46,720 nt of DNA, taken from assembly GCA_937894065.1 (NCBI GenBank), contig CALCST010000015.1:1-46720 (forward strand), in the 5' to 3' direction. Below, in pieces: positions 8,065 through 14,763 of this stretch (position 1 is its first letter; each line of letters opens with the position of its first letter). The notes under the pieces are model-generated. The model saw only the letters and a list, made by a program, of their open reading frames with translations. It was not told the origin of the DNA and searched no databases. The DNA is from an uncultured Parabacteroides sp. GTDB lineage: Bacteria > Bacteroidota > Bacteroidia > Bacteroidales > Tannerellaceae. Position numbers and translations under genes: made by a program.

Positions 8065-8511
8065 ATGAACTTATCAAATTTAAAACCGGCTGAGGGTTCA
8101 ATTAAGACTCGTAAAAGAATCGGTCGTGGTCCGGGTTCTGGCCTAGGTGGCACTTCTACAAGAGGTCACAAAGGTGCGAAATCTAGATCTGGTTATAAGA
8201 ACAAGATTGGTTTCGAAGGTGGTCAGATGCCTATCCAGAGACGTTTGCCTAAGTTTGGTTTCAAGAATATTAACCGTGTAGAGTATAAAGCTATTAACAT
8301 TTCAACTTTGCAGCAGCTTGCTGAAGCTCAGAATTTGACAAAGATTGGAGTTAATGAATTGGTAGAAGCAGGTTTCATCTCAGCTTCACAGTTGGTTAAG
8401 ATTCTTGGAAATGGTAGCCTAACAGTTAAATTAGATGTTGAAGCTCATGCTTTCTCTAAATCTGCTGAAGCTGCTATCCAGGCTGTTGGTGGAACAGTCG
8501 TTAAACTCTAA
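8065..8511 (+). CDS. rplO: 50S ribosomal protein L15 (uL15)
   Basis: 148 residues from the ATG at 8065 (MNLSNLKPAEGS); the frame is open further upstream from a TTG at 8056 but the family starts at MNL. The glycine-rich basic N-terminus (RIGRGPGSGLGGTSTRGHKG) threads into 23S rRNA and the globular C-terminal domain follows. It is placed just before secY, as in other spc operons. Confidence 0.97.
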   Translation: MNLSNLKPAEGSIKTRKRIGRGPGSGLGGTSTRGHKGAKSRSGYKNKIGFEGGQMPIQRRLPKFGFKNINRVEYKAINISTLQQLAEAQNLTKIGVNELVEAGFISASQLVKILGNGSLTVKLDVEAHAFSKSAEAAIQAVGGTVVKL

Positions 8512-8514
8512 GAT

Positions 8515-9852
8515 ATGAGAGCAATTGAAACAATAAAGAATATCTGGAAGATTGAGGATCTGAGAAATCGGATCCTCACTACTCTATTGTTAGTGATAAT
8601 TTACCGTTTTGGTACATATGTCGTTCTTCCAGGTATTGATCCTAAAGCTTTAACAGCTTTACAAGAGCAGACAAGAGGTGGTTTGTTGGCCCTCCTCGAT
8701 ATGTTTTCAGGGGGCGCATTTTCCAATGCGTCTATCTTTGCATTAGGGATTATGCCATACATTTCTGCTTCTATTGTTATGCAATTATTAGCTATAGCAG
8801 TACCATCTTTTCAGAAGATGCAAAGGGAAGGAGAGAGTGGTCGTAGAAAAATTAATCAATGGACTCGTTATTTAACTGTAGCAATCTTGCTTTTCCAAGG
8901 TCCAACCTATTTGGTGAATTTAAGTGTTCAGTTAAAAGCCGTTGGTGCAGCGCTTCCATCAAGTATTTTATTTACAATTTCTTCTACGATTATTTTGGCT
9001 GCTGGAAGTATGTTTATCCTTTGGCTCGGTGAAAGAATTACCGATAAGGGTGTAGGAAATGGTATTTCCTTCATAATCTTAGTTGGTATTATTGCACGTC
9101 TTCCTCATTCTCTATTCCAGGAATTTATTTCTAGAACTAGTGAAAAAACTGGAGGTTTGGTAATGTTCTTAGCTGAAATGGTGGTTCTTCTATTGGTTAT
9201 TGCTGGTGCGATACTTCTAGTGCAGGGAGTTCGAAAAGTTCCAGTGCAATATGCTAAGAGAATTATCGGTAATAAGCAGTATGGTGGAGCAAGACAGTAC
9301 ATTCCTCTAAAAGTTAATGCAGCGAATGTGATGCCTATAATTTTCGCTCAAGCTATAATGTTTATTCCAATTTCAATTGTTGGTTTTTCTAATACGGGTG
9401 ATCAAACAGGTTTTTGGGCAGCATTTATGGATAACACCGGTTTTTGGTATAACTTTGTTTTTGCAGTTCTAATTATCCTGTTTACTTATTTCTATACAGC
9501 TATTACAATCAATCCGACTCAGATGTCTGATGACTTGAAAAGAAATAATGGATTCATTCCGGGGGTTAAGCCAGGTAAGCATACCAAGGACTATTTGGAT
9601 ACCATAATGGATAGAATTACTCTTCCTGGTGCAATTTTCTTGGCAATTGTGGCAATTATGCCAGCTTTTGCAAGGTTAGCAGGAGTGAGTATGGAGTTCT
9701 CTCAGTTCTTTGGTGGAACATCTTTGTTGATTCTCGTTGGTGTAGTGTTAGACACATTACAGCAGGTTGAGAGTCATTTGTTAATGCGTCATTATGACGG
9801 TTTGTTGAAGTCAGGTAGAATTAAAGGACGTTCAGGCGTTGCTGCTTATTAA
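8515..9852 (+). CDS. secY: Protein translocase subunit SecY
   Basis: 445 residues with ten hydrophobic segments, the channel-forming subunit of the SecYEG translocon in the inner membrane. Recognisable blocks are YRFGTYVVLPGID at the first membrane segment, the plug-region MFSGGAFSNASIFALGIMPY, and late GVVLDTLQQVESHLLMRHYDG. It starts three nucleotides after rplO and precedes map, the common spc-operon order; adk is not between them. Confidence 0.98.
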   Translation: MRAIETIKNIWKIEDLRNRILTTLLLVIIYRFGTYVVLPGIDPKALTALQEQTRGGLLALLDMFSGGAFSNASIFALGIMPYISASIVMQLLAIAVPSFQKMQREGESGRRKINQWTRYLTVAILLFQGPTYLVNLSVQLKAVGAALPSSILFTISSTIILAAGSMFILWLGERITDKGVGNGISFIILVGIIARLPHSLFQEFISRTSEKTGGLVMFLAEMVVLLLVIAGAILLVQGVRKVPVQYAKRIIGNKQYGGARQYIPLKVNAANVMPIIFAQAIMFIPISIVGFSNTGDQTGFWAAFMDNTGFWYNFVFAVLIILFTYFYTAITINPTQMSDDLKRNNGFIPGVKPGKHTKDYLDTIMDRITLPGAIFLAIVAIMPAFARLAGVSMEFSQFFGGTSLLILVGVVLDTLQQVESHLLMRHYDGLLKSGRIKGRSGVAAY

Positions 9853-9861
9853 TATAAAAGA

Positions 9862-10647
9862 ATGATCTTTTTAAAAACAGATGAAGAGATAGAGTTGATG
9901 CGAGCTGCTAACCAATTGGTTGGTATGACTCTCGGAGAGCTTGCTAAACATATTAAGCCAGGAATTTCAACTTTAGAACTCGACAAAATTGCAGAAGAAT
10001 TTATCAGAGATCATGGAGCTGAACCTGCTTTTTTAGGTTATGGCGGATTTCCAAATTCAATTTGTGCGTCAGTTAATGAGAATGTTGTTCATGGAATACC
10101 TTCAGCAAAGACAATTCTAAAAGAAGGAGATATAATATCTGTGGATTGTGGAACCAATTTGAATGGTTTTGTTGGTGATTCAGCTTATACATTCTGTGTT
10201 GGTGAAGTTGATCCTGCGGTTAGAAAACTTTTGCAAACTACAAAAGAATCTCTTTATATTGGCATTGAACATGCTTTGGAAGGTAAAAGAATAGGTGATA
10301 TCAGTTCTGCTATTCAGACTTATTGTGAGTCTAAAAATTATTCGGTTGTTCGCGAATTGGTCGGACATGGAATTGGCAGAAAAATGCATGAAGAACCAGA
10401 AGTTCCAAACTACGGAAGACGTGGATGTGGCGCTTTGTTGCGTTCTGGTATGTGTATCTGTATTGAGCCTATGATTAATATGGGTAGTAAGAATGTAGTC
10501 TTCGAGCGTGATGGATGGACTGTTCGAACAAAAGATAGAAAGCCATCAGCGCACTTTGAGCATTGTATTGCAATTCGTCCGGAAGGACCAGAAATTTTAT
10601 CTTCTTTTAAGTTTTTGGAAGAAGTTCTTGGTAATAACGCAATTTAA
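9862..10647 (+). CDS. map: Type I methionine aminopeptidase
   Basis: 261 residues, the short type I form without an N-terminal zinc extension. It removes the initiator methionine from nascent proteins. The metal-binding pita-bread fold is shown by SVDCGTNLNGFVGDSAYTF (two aspartate ligands), the histidine block ELVGHGIGRKMHEEPEVPN, and late glutamates in CIEPMINMG and SAHFEHCIAI. It lies between secY and infA. Confidence 0.97.
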   Translation: MIFLKTDEEIELMRAANQLVGMTLGELAKHIKPGISTLELDKIAEEFIRDHGAEPAFLGYGGFPNSICASVNENVVHGIPSAKTILKEGDIISVDCGTNLNGFVGDSAYTFCVGEVDPAVRKLLQTTKESLYIGIEHALEGKRIGDISSAIQTYCESKNYSVVRELVGHGIGRKMHEEPEVPNYGRRGCGALLRSGMCICIEPMINMGSKNVVFERDGWTVRTKDRKPSAHFEHCIAIRPEGPEILSSFKFLEEVLGNNAI

Positions 10648-10654
10648 ATTTTAT

Positions 10655-10873
10655 ATGGCTAAACAAGCGGCAATAGAACAAGATGGAGTAATCGTAGAGG
10701 CATTGTCTAATGCAATGTTTCGTGTAGAATTGGAGAATGGACATGAAATTACAGCACATATCTCTGGAAAAATGAGAATGCATTATATTAAGATTCTTCC
10801 TGGAGATAAAGTGAGAGTTGAAATGTCCCCTTATGATTTGTCAAAAGGTAGAATTGCTTTTAGATATAAATAA
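10655..10873 (+). CDS. infA: Translation initiation factor IF-1
   Basis: 72 residues beginning MAKQAAIEQDGVIVEALSNAMF and ending DLSKGRIAFRYK, an exact-length OB-fold IF-1. It binds the A site of the small subunit during initiation. The frame is open further upstream inside map, but the ATG at 10655, seven nucleotides after the map stop, gives the canonical protein. Confidence 0.97.
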   Translation: MAKQAAIEQDGVIVEALSNAMFRVELENGHEITAHISGKMRMHYIKILPGDKVRVEMSPYDLSKGRIAFRYK

Positions 10874-10885
10874 AAAAATTAAGAT

Positions 10886-11002
10886 ATGAAAGTAAGAGCA
10901 TCTTTGAAAAAACGTACCCCTGAATGCAAAATCGTTAGAAGAAAGGGTCGTTTGTACGTAATTAACAAGAAAAATCCTAAGTATAAACAACGTCAAGGAT
11001 AA
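10886..11002 (+). CDS. rpmJ: 50S ribosomal protein L36 (bL36), zinc-free variant
   Basis: 38 residues: MKVRASLKKRTPECKIVRRK, then GRLYVINKKNPKYKQRQG. The family frame is clear, but three of the four zinc ligands of the classical CxxC...C...H motif are replaced (only C14 remains; the positions of C11, C27 and H33 are T, N and Y). It is therefore a C-minus form expected not to bind zinc. It sits between infA and rpsM, the usual place. Confidence 0.96.
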   Translation: MKVRASLKKRTPECKIVRRKGRLYVINKKNPKYKQRQG

Positions 11003-11037
11003 TTTATTATTTTTGCAAAATAATTGAGTTAAGAAAT

Positions 11038-11418
11038 ATGGCTATAAGAATAGTTGGTGTTGACTTGCCACAAAATAAAAGAGGTGAAGTTGCTTTGACT
11101 TACATTTATGGTATTGGTCGTAGTGCAGCTAACACTATTTTAGCGAAAGCAGGAATTGATCGCGATATCAAGGTTAAGGATTGGACAGATGAACAAGCTG
11201 CTAAAGTTCGTGAAATCATTGGCGCTGAATATAAGGTTGAAGGTGATTTGCGTTCTGAGGTTCAGTTGAACATCAAACGTCTAATGGATATTGGTTGCTA
11301 CAGAGGTGTTCGTCACCGTATCGGTTTGCCTTTGAGAGGACAGAAAACTAAGAACAACTCTCGTACTCGTAAGGGTAAGAAGAAAACTGTTGCAAATAAG
11401 AAAAAAGCTACTAAATAA
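11038..11418 (+). CDS. rpsM: 30S ribosomal protein S13 (uS13)
   Basis: 126 residues beginning MAIRIVGVDLPQNKRGEVALTY, with the helix-hairpin-helix IYGIGRSAANTILAKAGID and the C-terminal arginine/lysine-rich tail (RGQKTKNNSRTRKGKKKT) that reaches tRNA in the P site. First gene of the alpha-operon block. Confidence 0.98.
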   Translation: MAIRIVGVDLPQNKRGEVALTYIYGIGRSAANTILAKAGIDRDIKVKDWTDEQAAKVREIIGAEYKVEGDLRSEVQLNIKRLMDIGCYRGVRHRIGLPLRGQKTKNNSRTRKGKKKTVANKKKATK

Positions 11419-11431
11419 TAAGAGTTGAGAT

Positions 11432-11821
11432 ATGGCAAAAAAAACAGTCGCAGCGAAGAAGAGAAACGTAAAAGTTGACGCTTACGGTCAGGCTCACATT
11501 CATTCTTCTTTTAATAACATTATCGTATCTCTTGCCAATAGCGAAGGTCAGGTAATTAGTTGGTCTTCTGCAGGTAAGATGGGTTTCAGAAGCTCTAAGA
11601 AGAACACTCCTTATGCAGCTCAGATGGCAGCTCAGGATTGTGCTAAGGTAGCTTATGATCTTGGTTTGCGTAAAGTAAAAGTTTATGTAAAAGGACCAGG
11701 TAACGGTCGTGAATCAGCTATCAGAACAATTCATGGCGCTGGAATCGAGGTAACAGAAATCATTGATGTTACTCCATTACCACACAATGGTTGTCGTCCT
11801 CCTAAAAAGAGAAGAGTATAA
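11432..11821 (+). CDS. rpsK: 30S ribosomal protein S11 (uS11)
   Basis: 129 residues. A lysine-rich N-terminal leader (MAKKTVAAKKRNVKVDAYGQ) precedes the conserved HIHSSFNNIIVSLANSEGQV and ends in VTPLPHNGCRPPKKRRV. uS11 is a platform protein that contacts mRNA in the exit channel. Confidence 0.98.
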   Translation: MAKKTVAAKKRNVKVDAYGQAHIHSSFNNIIVSLANSEGQVISWSSAGKMGFRSSKKNTPYAAQMAAQDCAKVAYDLGLRKVKVYVKGPGNGRESAIRTIHGAGIEVTEIIDVTPLPHNGCRPPKKRRV

Positions 11822-11841
11822 TTAACTTATTTCTTGAATTT

Positions 11842-11914
11842 GAATCCGGAATTGTGAATAGATTGCATATTGACCTTATCCTCTCTGTAATCGCGGCTGC
11901 ACGGTTCCAGATTC
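11842..11914 (+). promoter_or_regulatory. Candidate S4 leader structure before rpsD
   Basis: The rpsK-rpsD gap is 120 nt, the longest in the operon. GAATCCGGAA (11842-11851) pairs with TTCCAGATTC (11905-11914) through nine of ten positions, enclosing about 53 nt that can fold further. S4 represses its own operon in E. coli, and I recall S4 leader motifs having been described for Bacteroidia, so an autoregulatory leader is the likely role. The structure is read by eye only. Confidence 0.5.
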
Positions 11915-11941
11915 ATACAGAACATTTAAAATAATAAAAAA

Positions 11942-12547
11942 ATGGCAAGATATACTGGACCAAAAACAAGAATTGCCCGTAAATTTGGTGAGGCTATTTT
12001 CGGTGCTGATAAAGTTCTTTCTAAAAAGAATTATCCTCCTGGACAGCACGGTAATGCCAGAAAAAGAAAAACTTCAGAATACGGTATCCAGCTTCGTGAG
12101 AAGCAGAAAGCTAAATATACTTATGGTGTATTGGAAAAACAGTTTAGAAACTTGTTTGAAAAAGCTTCTCGTTCAAAAGGTATTACCGGTGAAGTTCTTT
12201 TGCAGTTGTTAGAAGGTCGTTTGGACAATGTAGTATACCGTTTGGGTATTGCTCCAACTAGAGCTGCTGCTCGTCAGTTGGTTTCACACCGTCATATTAC
12301 AGTAGATGGTAAGGTTGTAAATATTCCTTCTTATGCTGTTAAAGCTGGTCAGATCATCGGTGTTCGTGAAAAATCTAAATCTTTGGAAGTTATTGCTGAT
12401 GCTTTGGCTGGTTTCAATCACAGCAAATATCCTTGGATTGAATGGGATCAGACTTCAATGAGCGGTAAACTACTGCACTTACCGGAAAGAGCTGACATCC
12501 CTGAAAATATTAAAGAGCAGTTGATCGTAGAATTGTATTCTAAATAA
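11942..12547 (+). CDS. rpsD: 30S ribosomal protein S4 (uS4), cysteine-free form
   Basis: 201 residues. The N-terminal domain has KNYPPGQHGNARKR but none of the four cysteines that form a zinc site in some S4 proteins; there is no cysteine anywhere in the protein. The S4 RNA-binding domain (RLDNVVYRLGIAPTRAAARQ, about residues 92-111) follows. uS4 initiates assembly of the 16S 5' domain and lines the mRNA entry site. Confidence 0.98.
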   Translation: MARYTGPKTRIARKFGEAIFGADKVLSKKNYPPGQHGNARKRKTSEYGIQLREKQKAKYTYGVLEKQFRNLFEKASRSKGITGEVLLQLLEGRLDNVVYRLGIAPTRAAARQLVSHRHITVDGKVVNIPSYAVKAGQIIGVREKSKSLEVIADALAGFNHSKYPWIEWDQTSMSGKLLHLPERADIPENIKEQLIVELYSK

Positions 12548-12558
12548 TAATTGATTCC

Positions 12559-13551
12559 ATGGCGATATTAGCATTTCAAAAACCCGATAAAGTATTAATG
12601 TTGGAAGCGGACAACTTCTTCGGAAAGTTTGAGTTCCGTCCGTTGGAGCCAGGCTATGGTATTACTATTGGTAATGCTCTGCGCCGAATTCTCTTGTCAT
12701 CACTAGAAGGTTATGCTATTACATCAATTAAAATCGAGGGTGTTGATCATGAATTTGATACAGTGCCTGGTGTTTTGGAAGATGTAACTAACATTATCTT
12801 GAACTTGAAACAGGTTCGTTTCAAGCATATTGTTGATGATGTTGAGAATGAAAAAGTAAGTATTACTGTTTCGGGTTCGGAAGTGTTCAACGCCGGTGAA
12901 ATAGGTAAACAGTTGTCAGGTTTTGAAGTTTTGAATCCTGATTTAACTATTTGTCATTTGGATCCGAATGCAAGTTTCCAGATTGAGTTGACAATTAATA
13001 AAGGTCGTGGATATGTTCCAGCTGATGAAAATAGAAAGCCGGATGACGATATCCACACTATTGCAATCGATTCTATTTATACACCGATTCGCAATGTTAA
13101 ATATGCAATCGAAAACTTCCGTGTTGAACAGAAGACGGACTACGAAAAATTGGTTCTTGAAATAGCCACTGATGGTTCTATTCATCCGAAAGAAGCGTTG
13201 AAAGAGGCTGCTAAGATTCTGATACATCATTTCATGTTGTTCTCAGATGAAAAGATTGCAATTGAGACAGTAGATACTGATGGCAATGAAGAATTCGATG
13301 AAGAAGTACTTCATATGCGTCAATTGTTGAAGAGCAAGTTGGCAGATATGGATCTTTCTGTTCGTGCTTTGAATTGCTTGAAGGCCGCTGATGTTGAAAC
13401 GTTGGGTGAACTGGTTAAGTTCAACAAAAATGATTTGTTGAAATTCCGGAACTTCGGTAAGAAGTCGCTCACTGAACTTGATGAACTACTTGAAAGTTTG
13501 AACCTTTCATTCGGTATGGATATCACAAAATATAAATTAGATAAAGAGTAA
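12559..13551 (+). CDS. rpoA: DNA-directed RNA polymerase alpha subunit
   Basis: 330 residues. The N-terminal assembly domain has LEPGYGITIGNALRRILLSSL near residues 31-51, followed by the second insert domain; the C-terminal domain (about 250-330) carries the helix-hairpin-helix LKAADVETLGELVKFNKNDLLKFRNFGKKSL used for contacts with DNA and regulators. The alpha dimer nucleates RNA polymerase assembly. It is placed between rpsD and rplQ as in other alpha operons. Confidence 0.98.
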   Translation: MAILAFQKPDKVLMLEADNFFGKFEFRPLEPGYGITIGNALRRILLSSLEGYAITSIKIEGVDHEFDTVPGVLEDVTNIILNLKQVRFKHIVDDVENEKVSITVSGSEVFNAGEIGKQLSGFEVLNPDLTICHLDPNASFQIELTINKGRGYVPADENRKPDDDIHTIAIDSIYTPIRNVKYAIENFRVEQKTDYEKLVLEIATDGSIHPKEALKEAAKILIHHFMLFSDEKIAIETVDTDGNEEFDEEVLHMRQLLKSKLADMDLSVRALNCLKAADVETLGELVKFNKNDLLKFRNFGKKSLTELDELLESLNLSFGMDITKYKLDKE

Positions 13552-13559
13552 GTATAGCG

Positions 13560-14042
13560 ATGAGACATAACAAAAAAATAAATCATTTGGGTCGTACAAA
13601 CACTCACCGTGACGCGATGCTTTCGAATATGGCTTGTTCTCTAATCAAACATAAGAGAATCTTTACTACGACAGCTAAAGCTAAAGCACTTCGTAAGTTT
13701 GTAGAACCACTTATCACTAAGTCAAAGGAAGATACAACTACTTCAAGACGTGTTGTATTCAGCTATTTGCAGGATAAATATGCTGTAACTGAATTATTCA
13801 AAGAAATCTCTCAGAAGATTGCTGATCGTCCAGGTGGTTACACTCGTATTATCAAGACTGGTAATCGTTTGGGTGACAATGCTGCTATGTGCTTCATTGA
13901 ATTGGTTGATTACAATGAAAACATGGCAAAAGATAATTCAGCTAAGAAAGCAACTAAGACTCGCCGTTCTCGTAAGAAATCAACTGCAGCAGAAGCTCCA
14001 GCAGCAGAAGCTCCAGCTGTTGAAGAACAGTCAGCTGAATAA
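13560..14042 (+). CDS. rplQ: 50S ribosomal protein L17 (bL17) with long C-terminal tail
   Basis: 160 residues. The first 120 or so are ordinary bL17 (MRHNKKINHLGRTNTHRDAM, then LVEPLITKSKED-like and GYTRIIKTGNRLGDNA blocks), which binds near the tunnel exit. The last 40 residues are an added tail: a lysine-rich stretch (TKTRRSRKKSTAAE) and then repeated AEAPA units ending EEQSAE. Last gene of the superoperon. Confidence 0.97.
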   Translation: MRHNKKINHLGRTNTHRDAMLSNMACSLIKHKRIFTTTAKAKALRKFVEPLITKSKEDTTTSRRVVFSYLQDKYAVTELFKEISQKIADRPGGYTRIIKTGNRLGDNAAMCFIELVDYNENMAKDNSAKKATKTRRSRKKSTAAEAPAAEAPAVEEQSAE

Positions 14043-14069
14043 TAATTTCCTGTCAAGGGATTATAATAT

Positions 14070-14099
14070 AAAGCGTAGATTTTTATCTACGCTTTTTTT
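14070..14099 (+). terminator. Intrinsic terminator of the ribosomal protein operon
   Basis: AAAGCGTAGAT and its exact complement ATCTACGCTTT flank a four-T loop, followed by a T tract. It lies 28 nt after the rplQ stop. Confidence 0.93.
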
Positions 14100-14163
14100 G
14101 TTTATTGATTTATCTATATATTTATAGCTTTCATTCAGTATTGTTACGAATAAGACTATAAAC

Positions 14164-14195
14164 AAAAAGCCATCCGAATTTTCGGACGGCTTTTT
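14164..14195 (-). terminator. Intrinsic terminator of rplS
   Basis: Fifteen-base arms (14164-14178 and 14181-14195) with flanking A and T runs. On the minus strand the single imperfect position is a G-U pair, on the plus strand an A-C mismatch, so it serves rplS best. It lies 22 nt past the rplS stop. Confidence 0.88.
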
Positions 14196-14217
14196 GTATG
14201 GCAATAGAATCTTGAGA

Positions 14218-14565
14218 TTAAACTCTCTTTTCTTTGATTCTAGCTTTCTTACCAGTAAGAGCACGCAAGTAATACAATTTAGCACGACGTACTTTACCAA
14301 CTTTGTTTACTGTGATGCTTTCGATGAACGGAGATTCAATTGGGAAAATACGTTCAACACCGATGTTTTCAGACATCTTACGTACAGTAAAACGTTTTTT
14401 GTCACCGTGACCTGAAATGCGGATAACAACACCTCTGTACTGCTGTACACGTTCTTTGTTACCTTCTTTGATACGGTAAGCTACTGTGATAGTGTCACCA
14501 CTCTTGAAAGAAGGATGCTCTTTTTTTGTAGCAAATGCTTCTTCTGCAATTTTAATCAAATCCAT
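14218..14565 (-). CDS. rplS: 50S ribosomal protein L19 (bL19)
   Basis: 115 residues. Signature elements are FKSGDTITVAYRIKEGNKERVQQYRGVVI and RIFPIESPFIESITVNKVGKVRRAKLYYLR. bL19 forms intersubunit bridges with the small subunit. Transcribed alone on the minus strand from a recognisable promoter (14645-14675) through a structured leader (14596-14633), and terminated at 14164-14195. Confidence 0.98.
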   Translation of the reverse strand: MDLIKIAEEAFATKKEHPSFKSGDTITVAYRIKEGNKERVQQYRGVVIRISGHGDKKRFTVRKMSENIGVERIFPIESPFIESITVNKVGKVRRAKLYYLRALTGKKARIKEKRV

Positions 14566-14595
14566 TTTTATTGGCTTTAAATTGTTTTATAATAA

Positions 14596-14633
14596 CGTAA
14601 TATATTGAGCTGCTTGTCTCAACAGAGATTACG
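14596..14633 (-). promoter_or_regulatory. Structured 5' leader of rplS
   Basis: Read on the minus strand, CGTAAT pairs with ATTACG (outer, 6 bp) and TTGAG with CTCAA (inner, 5 bp) around an eight-base loop, with an internal loop between. The hairpin starts almost at the predicted transcription start and ends 30 nt before the rplS ATG, the arrangement of an autoregulatory ribosomal-protein leader. Confidence 0.55.
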
Positions 14634-14644
14634 CAAAGCGAGTG

Positions 14645-14675
14645 CAAATTTACGAACATTTATTTTATAATCAAA
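14645..14675 (-). promoter_or_regulatory. Bacteroidetes-type promoter for rplS
   Basis: On the minus strand TTTG (14672-14675), a 19-nt spacer and TAAATTTG (14645-14652) match the primary sigma consensus TTTG-N19-TAnnTTTG. Start of transcription is expected near 14638. Confidence 0.75.
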
Positions 14676-14712
14676 TAAACCAGTTGAAAAAGATTTGTAT
14701 ATTAATCTACAA

Positions 14713-14744
14713 TTTGTAGCTATACTTTTCTTTCACTAAATTTG
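14713..14744 (+). promoter_or_regulatory. Promoter for the NagZ-like fusion gene
   Basis: TTTG at 14713-14716, a 20-nt spacer and TAAATTTG at 14737-14744 match the Bacteroidetes consensus. The predicted transcript starts near 14750, leaving only about 13 nt before the ATG. Confidence 0.7.
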
Positions 14745-14763
14745 AAGAATAATTTATATAAAT

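Noticed and set aside
10508..10657. Upstream extension of infA into map
   Set aside because: The frame is open but overlaps map out of frame; the ATG at 10655 gives an exact-length IF-1.
12943..13230. Minus-strand reading frames inside rpoA and other core genes
   Set aside because: They are fully covered by a clearly functional gene on the other strand and have no independent start signal or composition.
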